Below are positions 6,801 through 12,903 of a stretch of 13,166 bases of DNA, piece by piece (the stretch's first letter is position 1; the number at the start of each line of letters is the position of its first letter). Source of the DNA: Symbiodinium natans. Its lineage: Eukaryota > Sar > Dinophyceae > Suessiales > Symbiodiniaceae. The position numbers and the translations under genes were made by a program. The DNA lies in contig CAJNDS010000741.1 of the NCBI GenBank assembly GCA_905221605.1, positions 64,001 through 77,166 of the forward strand, in the 5' to 3' direction. The notes below the pieces were generated by a model. The model had not been told where the DNA came from. It was given only the letters and a program-made list of their open reading frames with translations, and made no database searches.

Positions 6801-9606
6801 AAGATCTTCTCGACCCTCGGCGTGGCAACTCTCTCAACTCCGGCGCCCTGAACCCGAAACTTCGTTTAGGGTTTAGGGTTTAGGGTTTGGGGTTTGGGGT
6901 TTGGGGTTTAGGGTTTAGGGTTTAGGAAGCCCTGAGCTCTGAACCCTAGACTTCCTAAACTCAGGAAATTCCCTCGGCTTCCCTCAGCCCTAAACCCTAT
7001 AACCCTCTGAGGGTAGTTTCATGGGCCCTTAATTTCTTATTAATAGGGTTTAGGGTTTAGGGTTTAGGGTATAGGGTTTAGGGTTCAGGGTTTAGGGCTC
7101 TGTACTGGCCATGGTCGGTTCCATACATCCGAGCTTAGGCCTTATAGTATTAGGGTTGAGGGTCCTTGATGAGTAGCCCTAAGCCCTGAACCCTGAACCC
7201 TGATCCCTAAACCCTAAACCCTAAATCCTAAACCCTAAACCCTATTCACAAGAAAGAATTCAAAACATCAGGCAGCCCAAAGAGGGAGCATCGGTATTCT
7301 GTGGTGGCAACTGGAAGTTCTTGGGAAGAGCCATCCTCCCAAAATCCCTTAACGTGCTAAATCCCTAAAAGAGTTTAGGGTTTAGGGTTTAGGGTTTAGG
7401 GTTTAGGGTTTAGGGTTTAGGGTTTAGGGTTTAGGGTTTAGGGCTAGGGTTTAGGGTTTGGGCATAAAGGTTTAGGGTTTGCTTCGGGTTTAGGAGATGT
7501 TTACAGGGCTGATTGGGAACACATAGGAGCAGATTGAGCGAACGACATGAACCTGCTTTTGGCCAATTCCCTGCAGATGATAGACCCTAAACCCGAAACC
7601 CTAGACCCTAGAACCTAAACCCTAAACCTAGACCCCTGATGTGAAAGAACTGTTCGGCTCCACTAAACCCTAAACCATAGGGTTTAGGGTTTAGGGTTTA
7701 GGGTTTAGGGTTTAGGGTTTAGGGTTTAGGGTTTAGGGTTTAGGGTTTAGGGTTTAGGGTTTAGGGTTTAGGGTTTAGGGATGAGCTACGGGCTGCCGTA
7801 CGGACATGGAGAGACCACCCACATTGAAGATGTCAGGAATCCGGCTCTGGCTAGACGCGCATGGACGGTCGTTGGCAAGTCGCTTGAGCGTCCTATCCCT
7901 TAAACCCGCCTTAAACCCTAACCCTAAACCCTAAACCCTAAACCCTAAACCCCCCTAACAACCGGCCCTGAAGTCACGCCCGTAAGCCCGCAAGAACGCT
8001 GAAGTGCCCAAGGAAGTGCAACGACGAGCTCGCAAAGTGGCTCAGCCACAGATTCGGGCTTAGGGTTTAGGGTCCATAGGGTTTAGGGTTCAGGGTTTCG
8101 GGCTTAGGGTTTAGGGTTTAGGGTTTAGGGCTTAGGGCTTAGGGTTTAGGGTTTACATTTCGGGGCCTTCTGCTTTAGGGAATGGTCTGGATATAGCGTG
8201 TAATGTTGGACTGGCTTTAGTGAGAAGGTGCACTATTATGCGATGTTCCGGAAATCCTATAGGGGACCCCCCATTGTTTAGGGTGGTCCTCAATTATGCG
8301 ATGTTTGCCGGCCGGGGTTGAAGGGCGGGGCGCCGGGGAGCCAAAAACTAAAAACAGTTTTGAATAAGAAACTCCGGAGTTTTTTGGTGTCCAGCCTTAT
8401 TTAAATTCCATTTAAAATTTCATTACGAAACAGGCCCCCAAACAATTTTCCAAGGGAGTAGCCCACGAGCTGCCCTGATTCGCTTTAGCAAGTTGTTTCG
8501 GTGGTCCGCATGTATGCGGAGCCCCGGCGACCGTGGAGCTACAAAGCCTGGAAAGCTTAGACCCTCAAGCTTCAAGGCTTCCCCTCAACCCTCGACCCCT
8601 AGCCGCCCTACCCCCAGCCCCGTCCCAGCCCCAGCCCACACTATTCAGGATCCCCGAAAACCCCAAAATTGTTTGGGGGGGGGGGGGGGGACCCCTACGT
8701 ACTAAAGCGAGTCCAACATTATACGGAGGCTTTGCATTTGGGTGTTTGGGGGCTCTAAATACTGAGGCATGGGTTTGGAGATTAGTATTGAGGGTTTCAG
8801 GGTTTTTTTGGCCTGGGACGTGGGACGCTATAAACAAAATCCAGAAAGGCAGAAAATCCAGGAATGCAATCCTACGCAAAATCCAGAAGGGAACGCAATC
8901 CTTGCCTAAATCCAGGATTGAGCCGCAAGAAGCCTGCAACAGGATTTCCAATCTGTGGCTCGCGGGGTTCTTTAACCTGAGCTTAGGGTTTAGGGTTTAG
9001 GGTTTAGGGTTTTGGGTTTTGGGTTTTGGGTTTAGGGTTTAGGGTTTAGGGTCAAGGTTTATGGGTTAGGGCGTGGTGGGGTTTAAGGATTGTTGGAGAT
9101 CCTTAACCCTAACTAAACCCTAGAGGTGAACAGTTTAGGGTTTCGGGTTTAGGGTTTAGGGTTTAGGGTTTAGGGGTTTCGGGCAGGGTTGATTCTGGGG
9201 TCCCCCCGGCCCCCCCCCCCCCCCCCCCAAAGTCTCCAAAACCCCGAAATCCCAAGAATCAAACGTGGCTCAGTGCTTGGGGGTTAGGGTTTTTGGGGTT
9301 TAGGGTTTGGCGTCTTTGTAGGGTTCTTAAGGGAGGGGGTTCATGGGCCTGGGGCACCTGGGGAAGCTGAGGGAGTAGTAGGGAGTATTAGGGAACGTTG
9401 GGTTACACACTCCCCTTGAACCCCCCTCCCTTAAGAACCCTACAACGTTTGGTCTTGAAGTTGCGACCCAAAATCCTACACCCTAAACCCTAAACCCTAA
9501 ACCCTAAACCCTAAACCCTAAACCCCAAAACCACCACACATCCCGTCCCAGGCTGGGCAAAGGGAAGATCGACTGGACGTTGCCGTTGGAGATGGCAGAG
9601 CAATGA
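831..9606 (+). CDS. UNG: Uracil-DNA glycosylase (family 1, UNG), C-terminal half, spliced from 8 exons; 5' part outside window
   Basis: This is a base-excision repair enzyme that removes uracil from DNA. Eight short exons read in order and in phase across seven introns and give about 112 residues before a TGA at 9604-9606. Family landmarks appear in the right order and spacing: the GVLLLN strand, LTVR, ANSH...GW..FTD, VFLLWG..AQ.K, RHRVLQT, the HPSPLS loop, LGC..FS, and an IDW near the C-terminus. The Asn of LLLN (846-848) and the His of HPSPLS (6762-6764) correspond to human UNG Asn204 and His268; the intercalating Leu is at 6774-6776. E. coli UNG has about 229 residues, so roughly the N-terminal half, including QDPYHG, is missing to the left. 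All 3' splice sites are AG|G and all chosen donors are GC or GA. I chose junctions by phase and by length agreement with known UNGs; the exon 1 donor is ambiguous. Family identity is very secure; expression is inferred. Confidence 0.93.
903..984 (+). repeat. Telomere-like (TTTAGGG)n array
   Basis: This near-perfect array of about 11 heptamers begins a few tens of bases after the exon 1 donor, in the sense that puts UUUAGGG in the transcript. Confidence 0.95.
1318..1442 (+). repeat. Telomere-like (TTTAGGG)n array
   Basis: About 17 heptamers with two small irregularities near the left end (a TTTAG unit without GGG and a TTAAGGG unit). It lies in the middle of intron 1. Confidence 0.95.
2002..2046 (+). 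CDS. UNG: UNG exon 2 (ANSH...GW..FTD)
   Basis: It encodes ANSHAKCGWQKFTDE, matching the UNG segment typically written ANSH..xGWE.FTD. The acceptor is AG at 2000-2001 followed by G; the donor is AG|GC at 2047. A GT donor inside the telomeric repeat at 2059 would add four residues (Ala-Trp-Ala-Ala) not expected in the family, so I prefer the GC donor, which restores the exact family length (FTDE then VIK). Phase is 0 at both ends. Twelve of 15 codons end in G or C. Confidence 0.92.
2183..2202 (+). repeat. (AC)10 microsatellite
   Basis: This is a perfect AC dinucleotide tract inside intron 2, directly after a short CCCTAAA patch. Confidence 0.97.
2821..2898 (-). repeat. Telomere-like (CCCTAAA)n array plus C13
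   Basis: About 11 perfect heptamers in the CCCTAAA sense are followed by a C13 run (2900-2912). Together they form a pyrimidine-rich stretch immediately upstream of the exon 3 acceptor. Confidence 0.95.
2926..2956 (+). CDS. UNG: UNG exon 3 (helix before the VFLLWG strand)
   Basis: This 31-nt exon encodes VIKVLNDQKE plus the first base of a Gly codon. The acceptor is AG at 2924-2925, just after a C13 tract and a CCCTAAA array; the donor is AAG|GC at 2957. It fits exactly between FTDE of exon 2 and GIVFLLWG of exon 4 (DEVIK, KEGIVF), matching family spacing. Alone it would be unrecognisable; phase and position make it firm. Confidence 0.88.
2957..4438 (+). other. UNG intron 3 with telomere-like arrays
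   Basis: The intron is 1482 nt with a GC donor. It holds a head-to-head CCCTAAA/TTTAGGG junction (3021-3078), short CCCTAAA patches (3083-3103, 3225-3255, 3390-3413), longer CCCTAAA arrays (3670-3734, 3809-3846), TTTAGGG (3936-3975, 4066-4118) and a closing degenerate CCCTAAA block (about 4365-4430). Islands between these show short open frames on either strand but no family I recognise. Confidence 0.8.
3670..3734 (-). repeat. Telomere-like (CCCTAAA)n array
   Basis: About 9 perfect heptamers in intron 3. A second CCCTAAA array follows at 3809-3846 after a 70-bp G/T-rich island. Confidence 0.95.
4439..4491 (+). CDS. UNG: UNG exon 4 (VFLLWG core strand)
   Basis: It completes the Gly codon split with exon 3 and encodes IVFLLWGRNAQQKAAFQ, one of the most conserved UNG segments (VFLLWG..AQKK). 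The acceptor is AG at 4437-4438 followed by GT. The preferred donor is CAG|GA at 4492, which gives exactly the human length up to KRHHVL. A GT donor at 4501 in the repeat would add Glu-Phe-Gly. It ends in phase 0. Confidence 0.93.
4863..4937 (-). repeat. Telomere-like (CCCTAAA)n array
   Basis: About 10 heptamers with one CCTTAAA variant, in intron 4. It is separated by about 50 bp from an opposite-sense octamer array. Confidence 0.95.
5000..5111 (+). repeat. Octameric (TTTAGGGG)14 array
   Basis: Fourteen consecutive perfect 8-bp units with four Gs, flanked on both sides by ordinary 7-bp TTTAGGG units (4992-4999 and 5112-5130). Its uniformity differs from the heptamer arrays and suggests local tandem amplification of one variant. 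Confidence 0.95.
6243..6273 (+). CDS. UNG: UNG exon 5 (KRHRVLQT)
   Basis: It encodes DKKRHRVLQT plus one base, matching the UNG motif KRHHVLQT; the second His is Arg here. The acceptor is AG at 6241-6242 followed by G; the donor is AG|GC at 6274. It starts in phase 0 and ends in phase 1, and the split codon finished by exon 6 is Gly, just before HPSPLS. Unlike the other exons it is preceded by TTTAGGG-sense and followed by CCCTAAA-sense repeats. Confidence 0.9.
6274..6759 (+). other. UNG intron 5, shortest
   Basis: The intron is 486 nt with a GC donor. It opens with CCCTAAA (6303-6365), then a TTTGGGG-type variant block (6378-6413), a G10 run (6467-6476), a single TTTAGGG patch near 6543 and a closing CCCTAAA array (6714-6748) ahead of the exon 6 acceptor. 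Confidence 0.8.
6760..6811 (+). CDS. UNG: UNG exon 6 (HPSPLS catalytic/minor-groove loop)
   Basis: After completing a Gly codon it encodes HPSPLSVKKWLGCKIF plus two bases. HPSPLS is the hallmark loop of family-1 UNGs: the His stabilises the uracil leaving group and the Leu inserts into the DNA stack. LGC..FS follows at the usual distance (human GFFGCRHFS). The acceptor is AG at 6758-6759 followed by G. The donor is GA at 6812; exon 7 supplies the G that completes the Ser codon. Confidence 0.95.
7373..7443 (+). repeat. Telomere-like (TTTAGGG)n array
   Basis: About 10 perfect heptamers in intron 6, continuing with imperfect copies to about 7495. Confidence 0.95.
7664..7780. repeat. Inverted CCCTAAA/TTTAGGG junction with long array
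   Basis: Two CCCTAAA units (7664-7677) are followed, after the three bases ATA, by about 14 TTTAGGG units ending at 7780. The junction is a near-perfect palindrome able to form a tight hairpin, and this TTTAGGG block is the longest uninterrupted heptamer run in the window. Confidence 0.93.
8013..8039 (+). CDS. UNG: UNG exon 7 (27-nt micro-exon, C-terminal helix)
   Basis: This 27-nt exon finishes the Ser codon of exon 6 and adds KCNDELAK plus the first two bases of a Trp codon. It corresponds to the human KTNELL helix between FS and the IDW motif. The acceptor is AG at 8011-8012 followed by G; the donor is GC at 8040. The spliced product (CNDELAK, Trp, LGKGKIDW) has family spacing within one residue. 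The exon is very small but supported by both flanking phases. Confidence 0.85.
8057..8156 (+). repeat. TTTAGGG array with GCTTAGG variants
   Basis: A degenerate TTTAGGG-sense block beginning just downstream of the exon 7 donor, with several GGGCTTA units mixed in. Confidence 0.9.
8197..8725. mobile_element. Possible non-autonomous element with 25-bp inverted ends
   Basis: The 25 bases at 8197-8221 match the reverse complement of 8701-8725 at 23 of 25 positions. The 529-bp span has few telomeric heptamers, two copies of ATTATGCGATGTT (8235-8247, 8293-8305), a 14-bp palindrome (8369-8382) and a second inverted pair (CAAACAATTTT near 8440 and its complement near 8667). No transposase and no clear target-site duplication is visible, so a MITE-like element is only one explanation; a structured intron segment is another. 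Confidence 0.45.
8675..8690 (+). repeat. G16 homopolymer
   Basis: Sixteen consecutive Gs lie near the right end of the inverted-repeat element, in the same intron as a C19 run at 9210-9228. Confidence 0.95.
8836..8917 (+). repeat. Degenerate tandem AAATCCAG-type repeat
   Basis: AAATCCAG-like cores recur at 8836, 8853, 8878 and 8908, two followed by GCAATCCT. Spacing is irregular (17, 25, 30 bp). It lies in the non-telomeric middle of intron 7. Confidence 0.7.
9083..9106. repeat. Small perfect hairpin
   Basis: TTAAGGAT (9083-9090) and ATCCTTAA (9099-9106) form an 8-bp perfect stem with an 8-base loop between telomeric patches of intron 7. Confidence 0.75.
9210..9228 (+). repeat. C19 homopolymer
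   Basis: The longest homopolymer in the window. It is bracketed by a small inverted repeat (9189-9199 with 9251-9262, one bulged base), so it would sit in a loop. Confidence 0.95.
9316..9445. repeat. Long inverted repeat (fold-back)
   Basis: Arms at 9316-9347 and 9413-9445 pair over about 32 bp with one bulge and one mismatch, enclosing about 65 bases. The arms contain a TTAAGGGAGGGGG core and its complement. The fold-back sits shortly before the closing CCCTAAA array of intron 7. Confidence 0.9.
9552..9606 (+). CDS. UNG: UNG exon 8, C-terminus and stop
   Basis: It completes the Trp codon and encodes LGKGKIDWTLPLEMAEQ followed by TGA. It matches the family end (PIDW followed by a short tail, as in human KKPIDWKEL), with Lys in place of Pro. 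The acceptor is AG at 9550-9551 followed by G, 24 nt after a CCCTAAA array. The 3' UTR begins at 9607; I see no polyadenylation signal I would trust. Confidence 0.93.
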
Positions 9607-10764
9607 ACCCTCAAAACCGCAAAATCCTAAGCCCAAAAACGCTCTAAGCCTTGAGCCTTGAGCTTTCACTGTTATCATGGAAGCAGGTTTGTATAGTCCT
9701 AAACCCGAAACACTGAAACTTAGGCCCTAAGCCCTAAACCCTAAACCTAAACCTTGAGCTCTAAACCCTGAATCCTCATCCCTGTAACTTAAGCCCTAAA
9801 AAAGCACAAACCGAGCTAAAAAGCCCCACCCCAGCAGCTGAACTGAACCGAAACCCTTGGGGGTTTAGGGCTTAGGGGTTAGGGGTTTAGGGTTTGGGGT
9901 TGAAGGCCTAGGGCTTCGGGGTTCAGATTTTTGGGGTTTAGGGTTCAGGGTTTCCTTAAACCCTGAACCCTAAACCCGAATTAAACCCTAAACCCTAAAC
10001 CCTACACCCGAGGTGTTTTAGGCTCTTGGTACCTAGACCATTCCCATAGCTATTGCGGGCCAACGCGCTGCGGGCCGATCTCCAGACTCGGAAGGGTTTG
10101 GGAATTGGGGTTTAGGGTTTAGGGTTTAGGATTCGGGGTTTAGGGTTTAGGACTTAAGATTTAGGGTTTAGGGCCTAGGGGTTCTGAGGGAAGTTATAGC
10201 GTTTGGGGCTTGAAGGCTTAGGAAGGTTTCGAAGGTTTGGGGCTTGAAGGTTTTCAGGCTTATATAAGCGAGCCCAGAACCCCTTAAGTGGCCGCGTGAT
10301 TCCACTTTCGGTTCGGCTTGAAGCCCTCGAAACCCTAAACCTAAACCCTGAACCCTAAACTTAGGGTTCAGGAGGTTTATTTAGGGCTCAGGGCACTAAA
10401 CCCTAAACCATAAACTCTGAACCATACATCAACCTTGTGCCCTAAACACCCTAAACCCTAAACCCTAAACCCTTAAACCCTAAAACCCTAAACCCTAAAC
10501 TCTAAAACCCTAAACCCTAAACCGTAAAACCCTAAAACCCTAATTCCCTAAAACCCTAAACCCTAAACCCTAAACCGTTTAGGGTTTAGGGTTTAGGGTT
10601 TAGGGTTTAAGGTTTAGGGTTTAGGGTTTAGGGTCTAGGGTTTATGGTTTAGGGTTTAGGGTTTAGGGTAGCATTTTGGGTTTAGGGCTTGCGTTTGCAG
10701 CAGGGTTCATAGGGTCCTTAATGGGAGATTAAACCCTAGTCCTAAGCCCTAAATTTCTATGTAG
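9607..10764. other. UNG 3' UTR and intergenic repeat-rich sequence
   Basis: After the UNG stop there are degenerate CCCTAAA copies (9717-9790), TTTAGGG (9858-9955), CCCTAAA (9956-10012), an island 10022-10095, TTTAGGG (10105-10180), GGCTTGAAGG-type imperfect repeats (10200-10260) and the large CCCTAAA/TTTAGGG inverted pair 10440-10670. I cannot place the mRNA end. A TATATAAG at 10261 is noted but not called a promoter. Confidence 0.6.
10440..10670. repeat. Large inverted telomere-like palindrome
   Basis: A CCCTAAA-sense block with many extra-A and substituted units (10440-10573) abuts a TTTAGGG-sense block (10577-10670), with only CCG at the turn. The result is an imperfect palindrome of about 230 bp. 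The order, CCCTAAA then TTTAGGG, is opposite to that expected from fusion of two chromosome ends. Confidence 0.92.
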
Positions 10765-10881
10765 GGTTCAGGGTTCAATCCAAGTGCAGATCGGCCCACA
10801 ACGTTTGACGGGGACGAATCTGAGAGATTCGCAGCCCTGAGAGCTCGTCTTGCAATTTCTATCGCTCGGGGGCATATGGAG
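10765..10881 (+). CDS. Candidate exon of a second gene, unknown family
   Basis: A 39-codon open stretch lies between an AG|G acceptor (10763-10764) and an AG|GC donor (10882), the splice signature seen in UNG. The peptide includes TTFDGDESERFAALRARL and is charged and alanine-rich, plausibly a helix. If the donor is not used, the frame stops at 10894-10896. I recognise no family, and an open stretch this long could occur by chance. Confidence 0.35.
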
Positions 10882-11305
10882 GCTGCGGTTGACTAAGGCA
10901 GGGACGCCTGGACCCTAAACCCTAGACCCCAAACCCTAGACCCTGCTTGAGCTAAACCCTCAACCCGCCTCTAAGTAAGAACCCAAAACCTACTGCAGTT
11001 TAGGGCTTAGGGTTCAGGGGAACTGACCTAAACATGTAGGAGTTTGTACGCTAAGAGCCTTCAAGCAAGTAGGTTTCGTGATGCCAGTCGTAAGTTTTAG
11101 GGCTTAGGGTTGAGGGCTTGGAGTGCTTTCGTTCTTAGTTGGCAAATGGCTCCAAGGTTTCCGCGTTAAGGATGGCAAGCGCCCTAAACCTAAACCTAAA
11201 CCTAAACCCTGAACCCTGAACCCTGTAGCCCCAAACCCTCAACCCTCAACCCTGTAGCCCTAAACCCTAAACCCTGTAGCCGTAAACCCTAAACGAGACT
11301 CTCAG

Positions 11306-11337
11306 GGCCTCGCTCCTCACGGGCGCCAGAACCAGAG
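11306..11337 (+). CDS. Weak exon candidate
   Basis: A 32-nt stretch with an AG|G acceptor (11304-11305) and an AG|GA donor (11338), lying after CCCTAAA and before TTTAGGG repeats as most UNG exons do. In phase with the candidate at 10765-10881 it reads GLAPHGRQNQ. There is no homology I can name. Confidence 0.22.
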
Positions 11338-11868
11338 GAGAACAGCGTGTGGAGCAAGAAAGCGCGCAATTTGGGTTGAGGGTTTAGGGTGTAGAGTTGA
11401 GGGTTTAGGGAGCTTACCCTAGACCCTCTAAAGCCGAAAGCCGTAAGCCGCCTAGCTCCGAGGCCCGAGCCCTACACTTGGCTTAGGGTTTAGGGTTTAG
11501 GGTTTGGGGTTTGGGGTTTAGGGTTTAGGGTTTAGGGTTTAGGGTTTAGGGTTTGGGGTTTAGGGTTTAGGGTTTAGGGTTTAGGGTTAGGGTTTCGGGT
11601 GGAGGGCTACATGGTTCACGTGTAGGGTGTAGGGCTACAGGGTTCACGGATCTGCCACTCTTAAACCTGCTGCCCGAAACCACTTCGAGTGCGGTAGCTT
11701 AGGGTTCCCAAAGCCTTGTAAATCTAAGCCCTAAACCGCCTAAAGTGTCAGGGTTCAGGGTTTAGGGTTCCGAAACACCCTAAACCCTAAACCCTAAACC
11801 CTAAACCCTAAACCCTAAACCCTAAACCCTAAAGCCAACAAAAACCCAAACGCCTCCACACCACCGAG

Positions 11869-11904
11869 GCCCACGCTGATGACGTCACCCGGTAGTCCCG
11901 TCAA
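11869..11904 (+). CDS. Weak exon candidate
   Basis: AG|G acceptor at 11867-11868 and an AAG|GC donor at about 11905. It lies after CCCTAAA and before TTTAGGG repeats. Completing a codon carried over from the 11306-11337 candidate, it reads PTLMTSPGSPVK; the frame stays open further if a later donor is used. No family is recognised. Confidence 0.22.
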
Positions 11905-11945
11905 GGCCGTAGCGACTCCCAGTGTCGAAGAGGGCCAGCGGGGGA

Positions 11946-12068
11946 GGTTTAGGGTTCAGGGTTCTGGGGTTTAGGGTTTAGGGTTTAGGGGTTTAGGGGT
12001 TAAGGGTTTAGGGGTTTAGGGGTGTAGGGGTTTAGGGGTTTAGGGGTTTAGGGGTTTAGGGTTTAGGC
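11946..12068 (+). repeat. Mixed TTTAGGG / TTTAGGGG array
   Basis: A second occurrence of the octamer variant, less regular than the one at 5000-5111, with GTGTAGGGG and TTAAGGG substitutions, flanked by heptamers. Confidence 0.9.
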
Positions 12069-12187
12069 TTTAGGCTTCAGGGTCTTTTGTGGCGGTTCAG
12101 GGGTTCCGGGTTTCGCGGTTGGGGGGTGGTTAGGATGGTTAGGGTTCGGTTTGGGTTCAGGATCACATGAAGGACCGGAGAGGGTTC

Positions 12188-12265
12188 GACCCCTAAACCC
12201 TAAACCCTAAACCCTAAACCCTAAACCCTAAACCCTAAACCCTAAACCCTAAACCCTAAACCCCT
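12188..12265 (-). repeat. Telomere-like (CCCTAAA)n array
   Basis: About 10 perfect heptamers, followed within 10 bp by a TTTAGGG unit, giving another short inverted junction. Confidence 0.95.
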
Positions 12266-12691
12266 ACATGGGTTTAGGGTTAATTGGGTTAATAGGGTAA
12301 AGGACTATGAGGGGGGCCCATGTGGTTCAGGCTGGAGGGTTGGGCGTTTCGGGCTTGAGGTTCTGGGGTTCAGGGTGCTGGTGGTTTGGACAAACTCGGG
12401 TGTTGACTTTTTTTCGTCATTTCCCATGACTCTGCTTCGGGTTTAGTAACGAGCTGGCATCGCGTCTTCTGGGCCTTCCCTAATTAAACCTTGAACCCTA
12501 AACCCTGAGGGTTTATCCTGCATCTCTTAACTGAGCTAGAGAGCCCATGATCAAGACTCATACCCCTAAACCCTAAACCCTAAACCCTAACCCCTAAACC
12601 CTCCCTAAACCCTAAACGACCTCACAATAAGAGGCCATCCCCCCAGTCCTACCCCTCACAATCTCCCCAAGTTAACCAAAATTTGTGGAAT

Positions 12692-12790
12692 AGGGTTTAG
12701 GGTTTTAGGGTTGAACCCTAAACCCTAAACCCTAAACCCTAAGCCCTAAACCCTAGACCTAAACCCTAAGCCCTAAACCCTAAACCCTAA
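12692..12790. repeat. TTTAGGG to CCCTAAA junction and array
   Basis: About three TTTAGGG-like units meet a CCCTAAA array at GGTTGAACC (about 12709-12717) with almost no loop. The array continues with CCCTAAG and CCCTAGA variants up to the island before the 12851 exon. Confidence 0.92.
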
Positions 12791-12850
12791 AGCTTTGCAA
12801 GCTGAGGCCAAGACGAAGCATACCATCACGCTTTAGTGCTCCGGAGACAG

Positions 12851-12903
12851 GACCGCGCGGAACGGCGCGATGGAGCTTTACACGCGGACGGGCTTTGAAA
12901 TAG
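12851..12903 (+). CDS. Probable exon with GNAT acetyltransferase C-terminal motif (partial gene)
   Basis: This 53-nt stretch lies between an AG|G acceptor (12849-12850) and an AG|GT donor (12904). It reads TARNGAMELYTRTGFEI, close to the acetyl-CoA-dependent GNAT motif often written N..A..LY...GF; the Asn is one residue nearer the Ala than usual. CCCTAAA repeats precede it and TTTGGGG-type repeat follows, as for most UNG exons. The upstream in-frame sequence (ALQAEAKTKHTITL, 12792-12833) also resembles GNAT but is cut off by TAG, so the exon probably starts at 12851. The rest of the gene is unresolved. Confidence 0.45.

Larger units (their letters stand above)
6812..8012 (+). other. UNG intron 6 with telomere-like arrays
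   Basis: The intron is 1201 nt with a GA donor. It opens with TTTAGGG/TTTGGGG (6864-6926) and closes with CCCTAAA (7896-7952). In between are TTTAGGG 7045-7098, CCCTAAA 7173-7243, TTTAGGG 7373-7462, CCCTAAA 7585-7635 and the long inverted junction at 7664-7780. Confidence 0.8.
8040..9551 (+). other. UNG intron 7 with arrays, inverted-repeat element and fold-backs
   Basis: The intron is 1512 nt with a GC donor. It opens with TTTAGGG (8057-8156) and closes with CCCTAAA (9477-9527). The middle differs from the other introns: about 800 bp (8160-8980) nearly free of telomeric heptamers, carrying an inverted-repeat element and a G16 run. Next come TTTAGGG arrays (8981-9056, 9135-9180), a C19 run and a long fold-back. 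Confidence 0.8.
10882..12850. other. Repeat-rich sequence, probably introns of a second + strand gene
   Basis: Alternating telomere-like blocks: degenerate CCCTAAA (10911-10965, 11183-11296), TTTAGGG (11482-11596), CCCTAAA (11775-11833), TTTAGGG with octamer variants (11946-12068), CCCTAAA (12188-12265, 12562-12617) and a TTTAGGG/CCCTAAA junction (12692-12790). Islands between blocks include two weak exon candidates listed separately. Near 12451-12472 there is a frame reading ELASRLL, which resembles the helix after the GNAT cofactor loop, but its splice sites do not follow the AG|G rule. Confidence 0.55.

Noticed and set aside
903-7780. CRISPR-like appearance (short repeats with unique spacers)
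   Set aside because: The 7-bp unit, both orientations, tandem copies without spacers and spliced eukaryotic exons in between rule out a CRISPR array.
8533-9000. Overlapping open frames of 155 codons (+) and 128 codons (-)
   Set aside because: Both translate the G16 tract and Pro/Gly-rich low-complexity sequence within UNG intron 7. They mirror each other on opposite strands, as expected for chance open frames in GC-rich sequence.
10261-10268. TATATAAG as a promoter TATA box
   Set aside because: It is a single short match with no supported gene start nearby, and dinoflagellate promoters generally lack TATA boxes.
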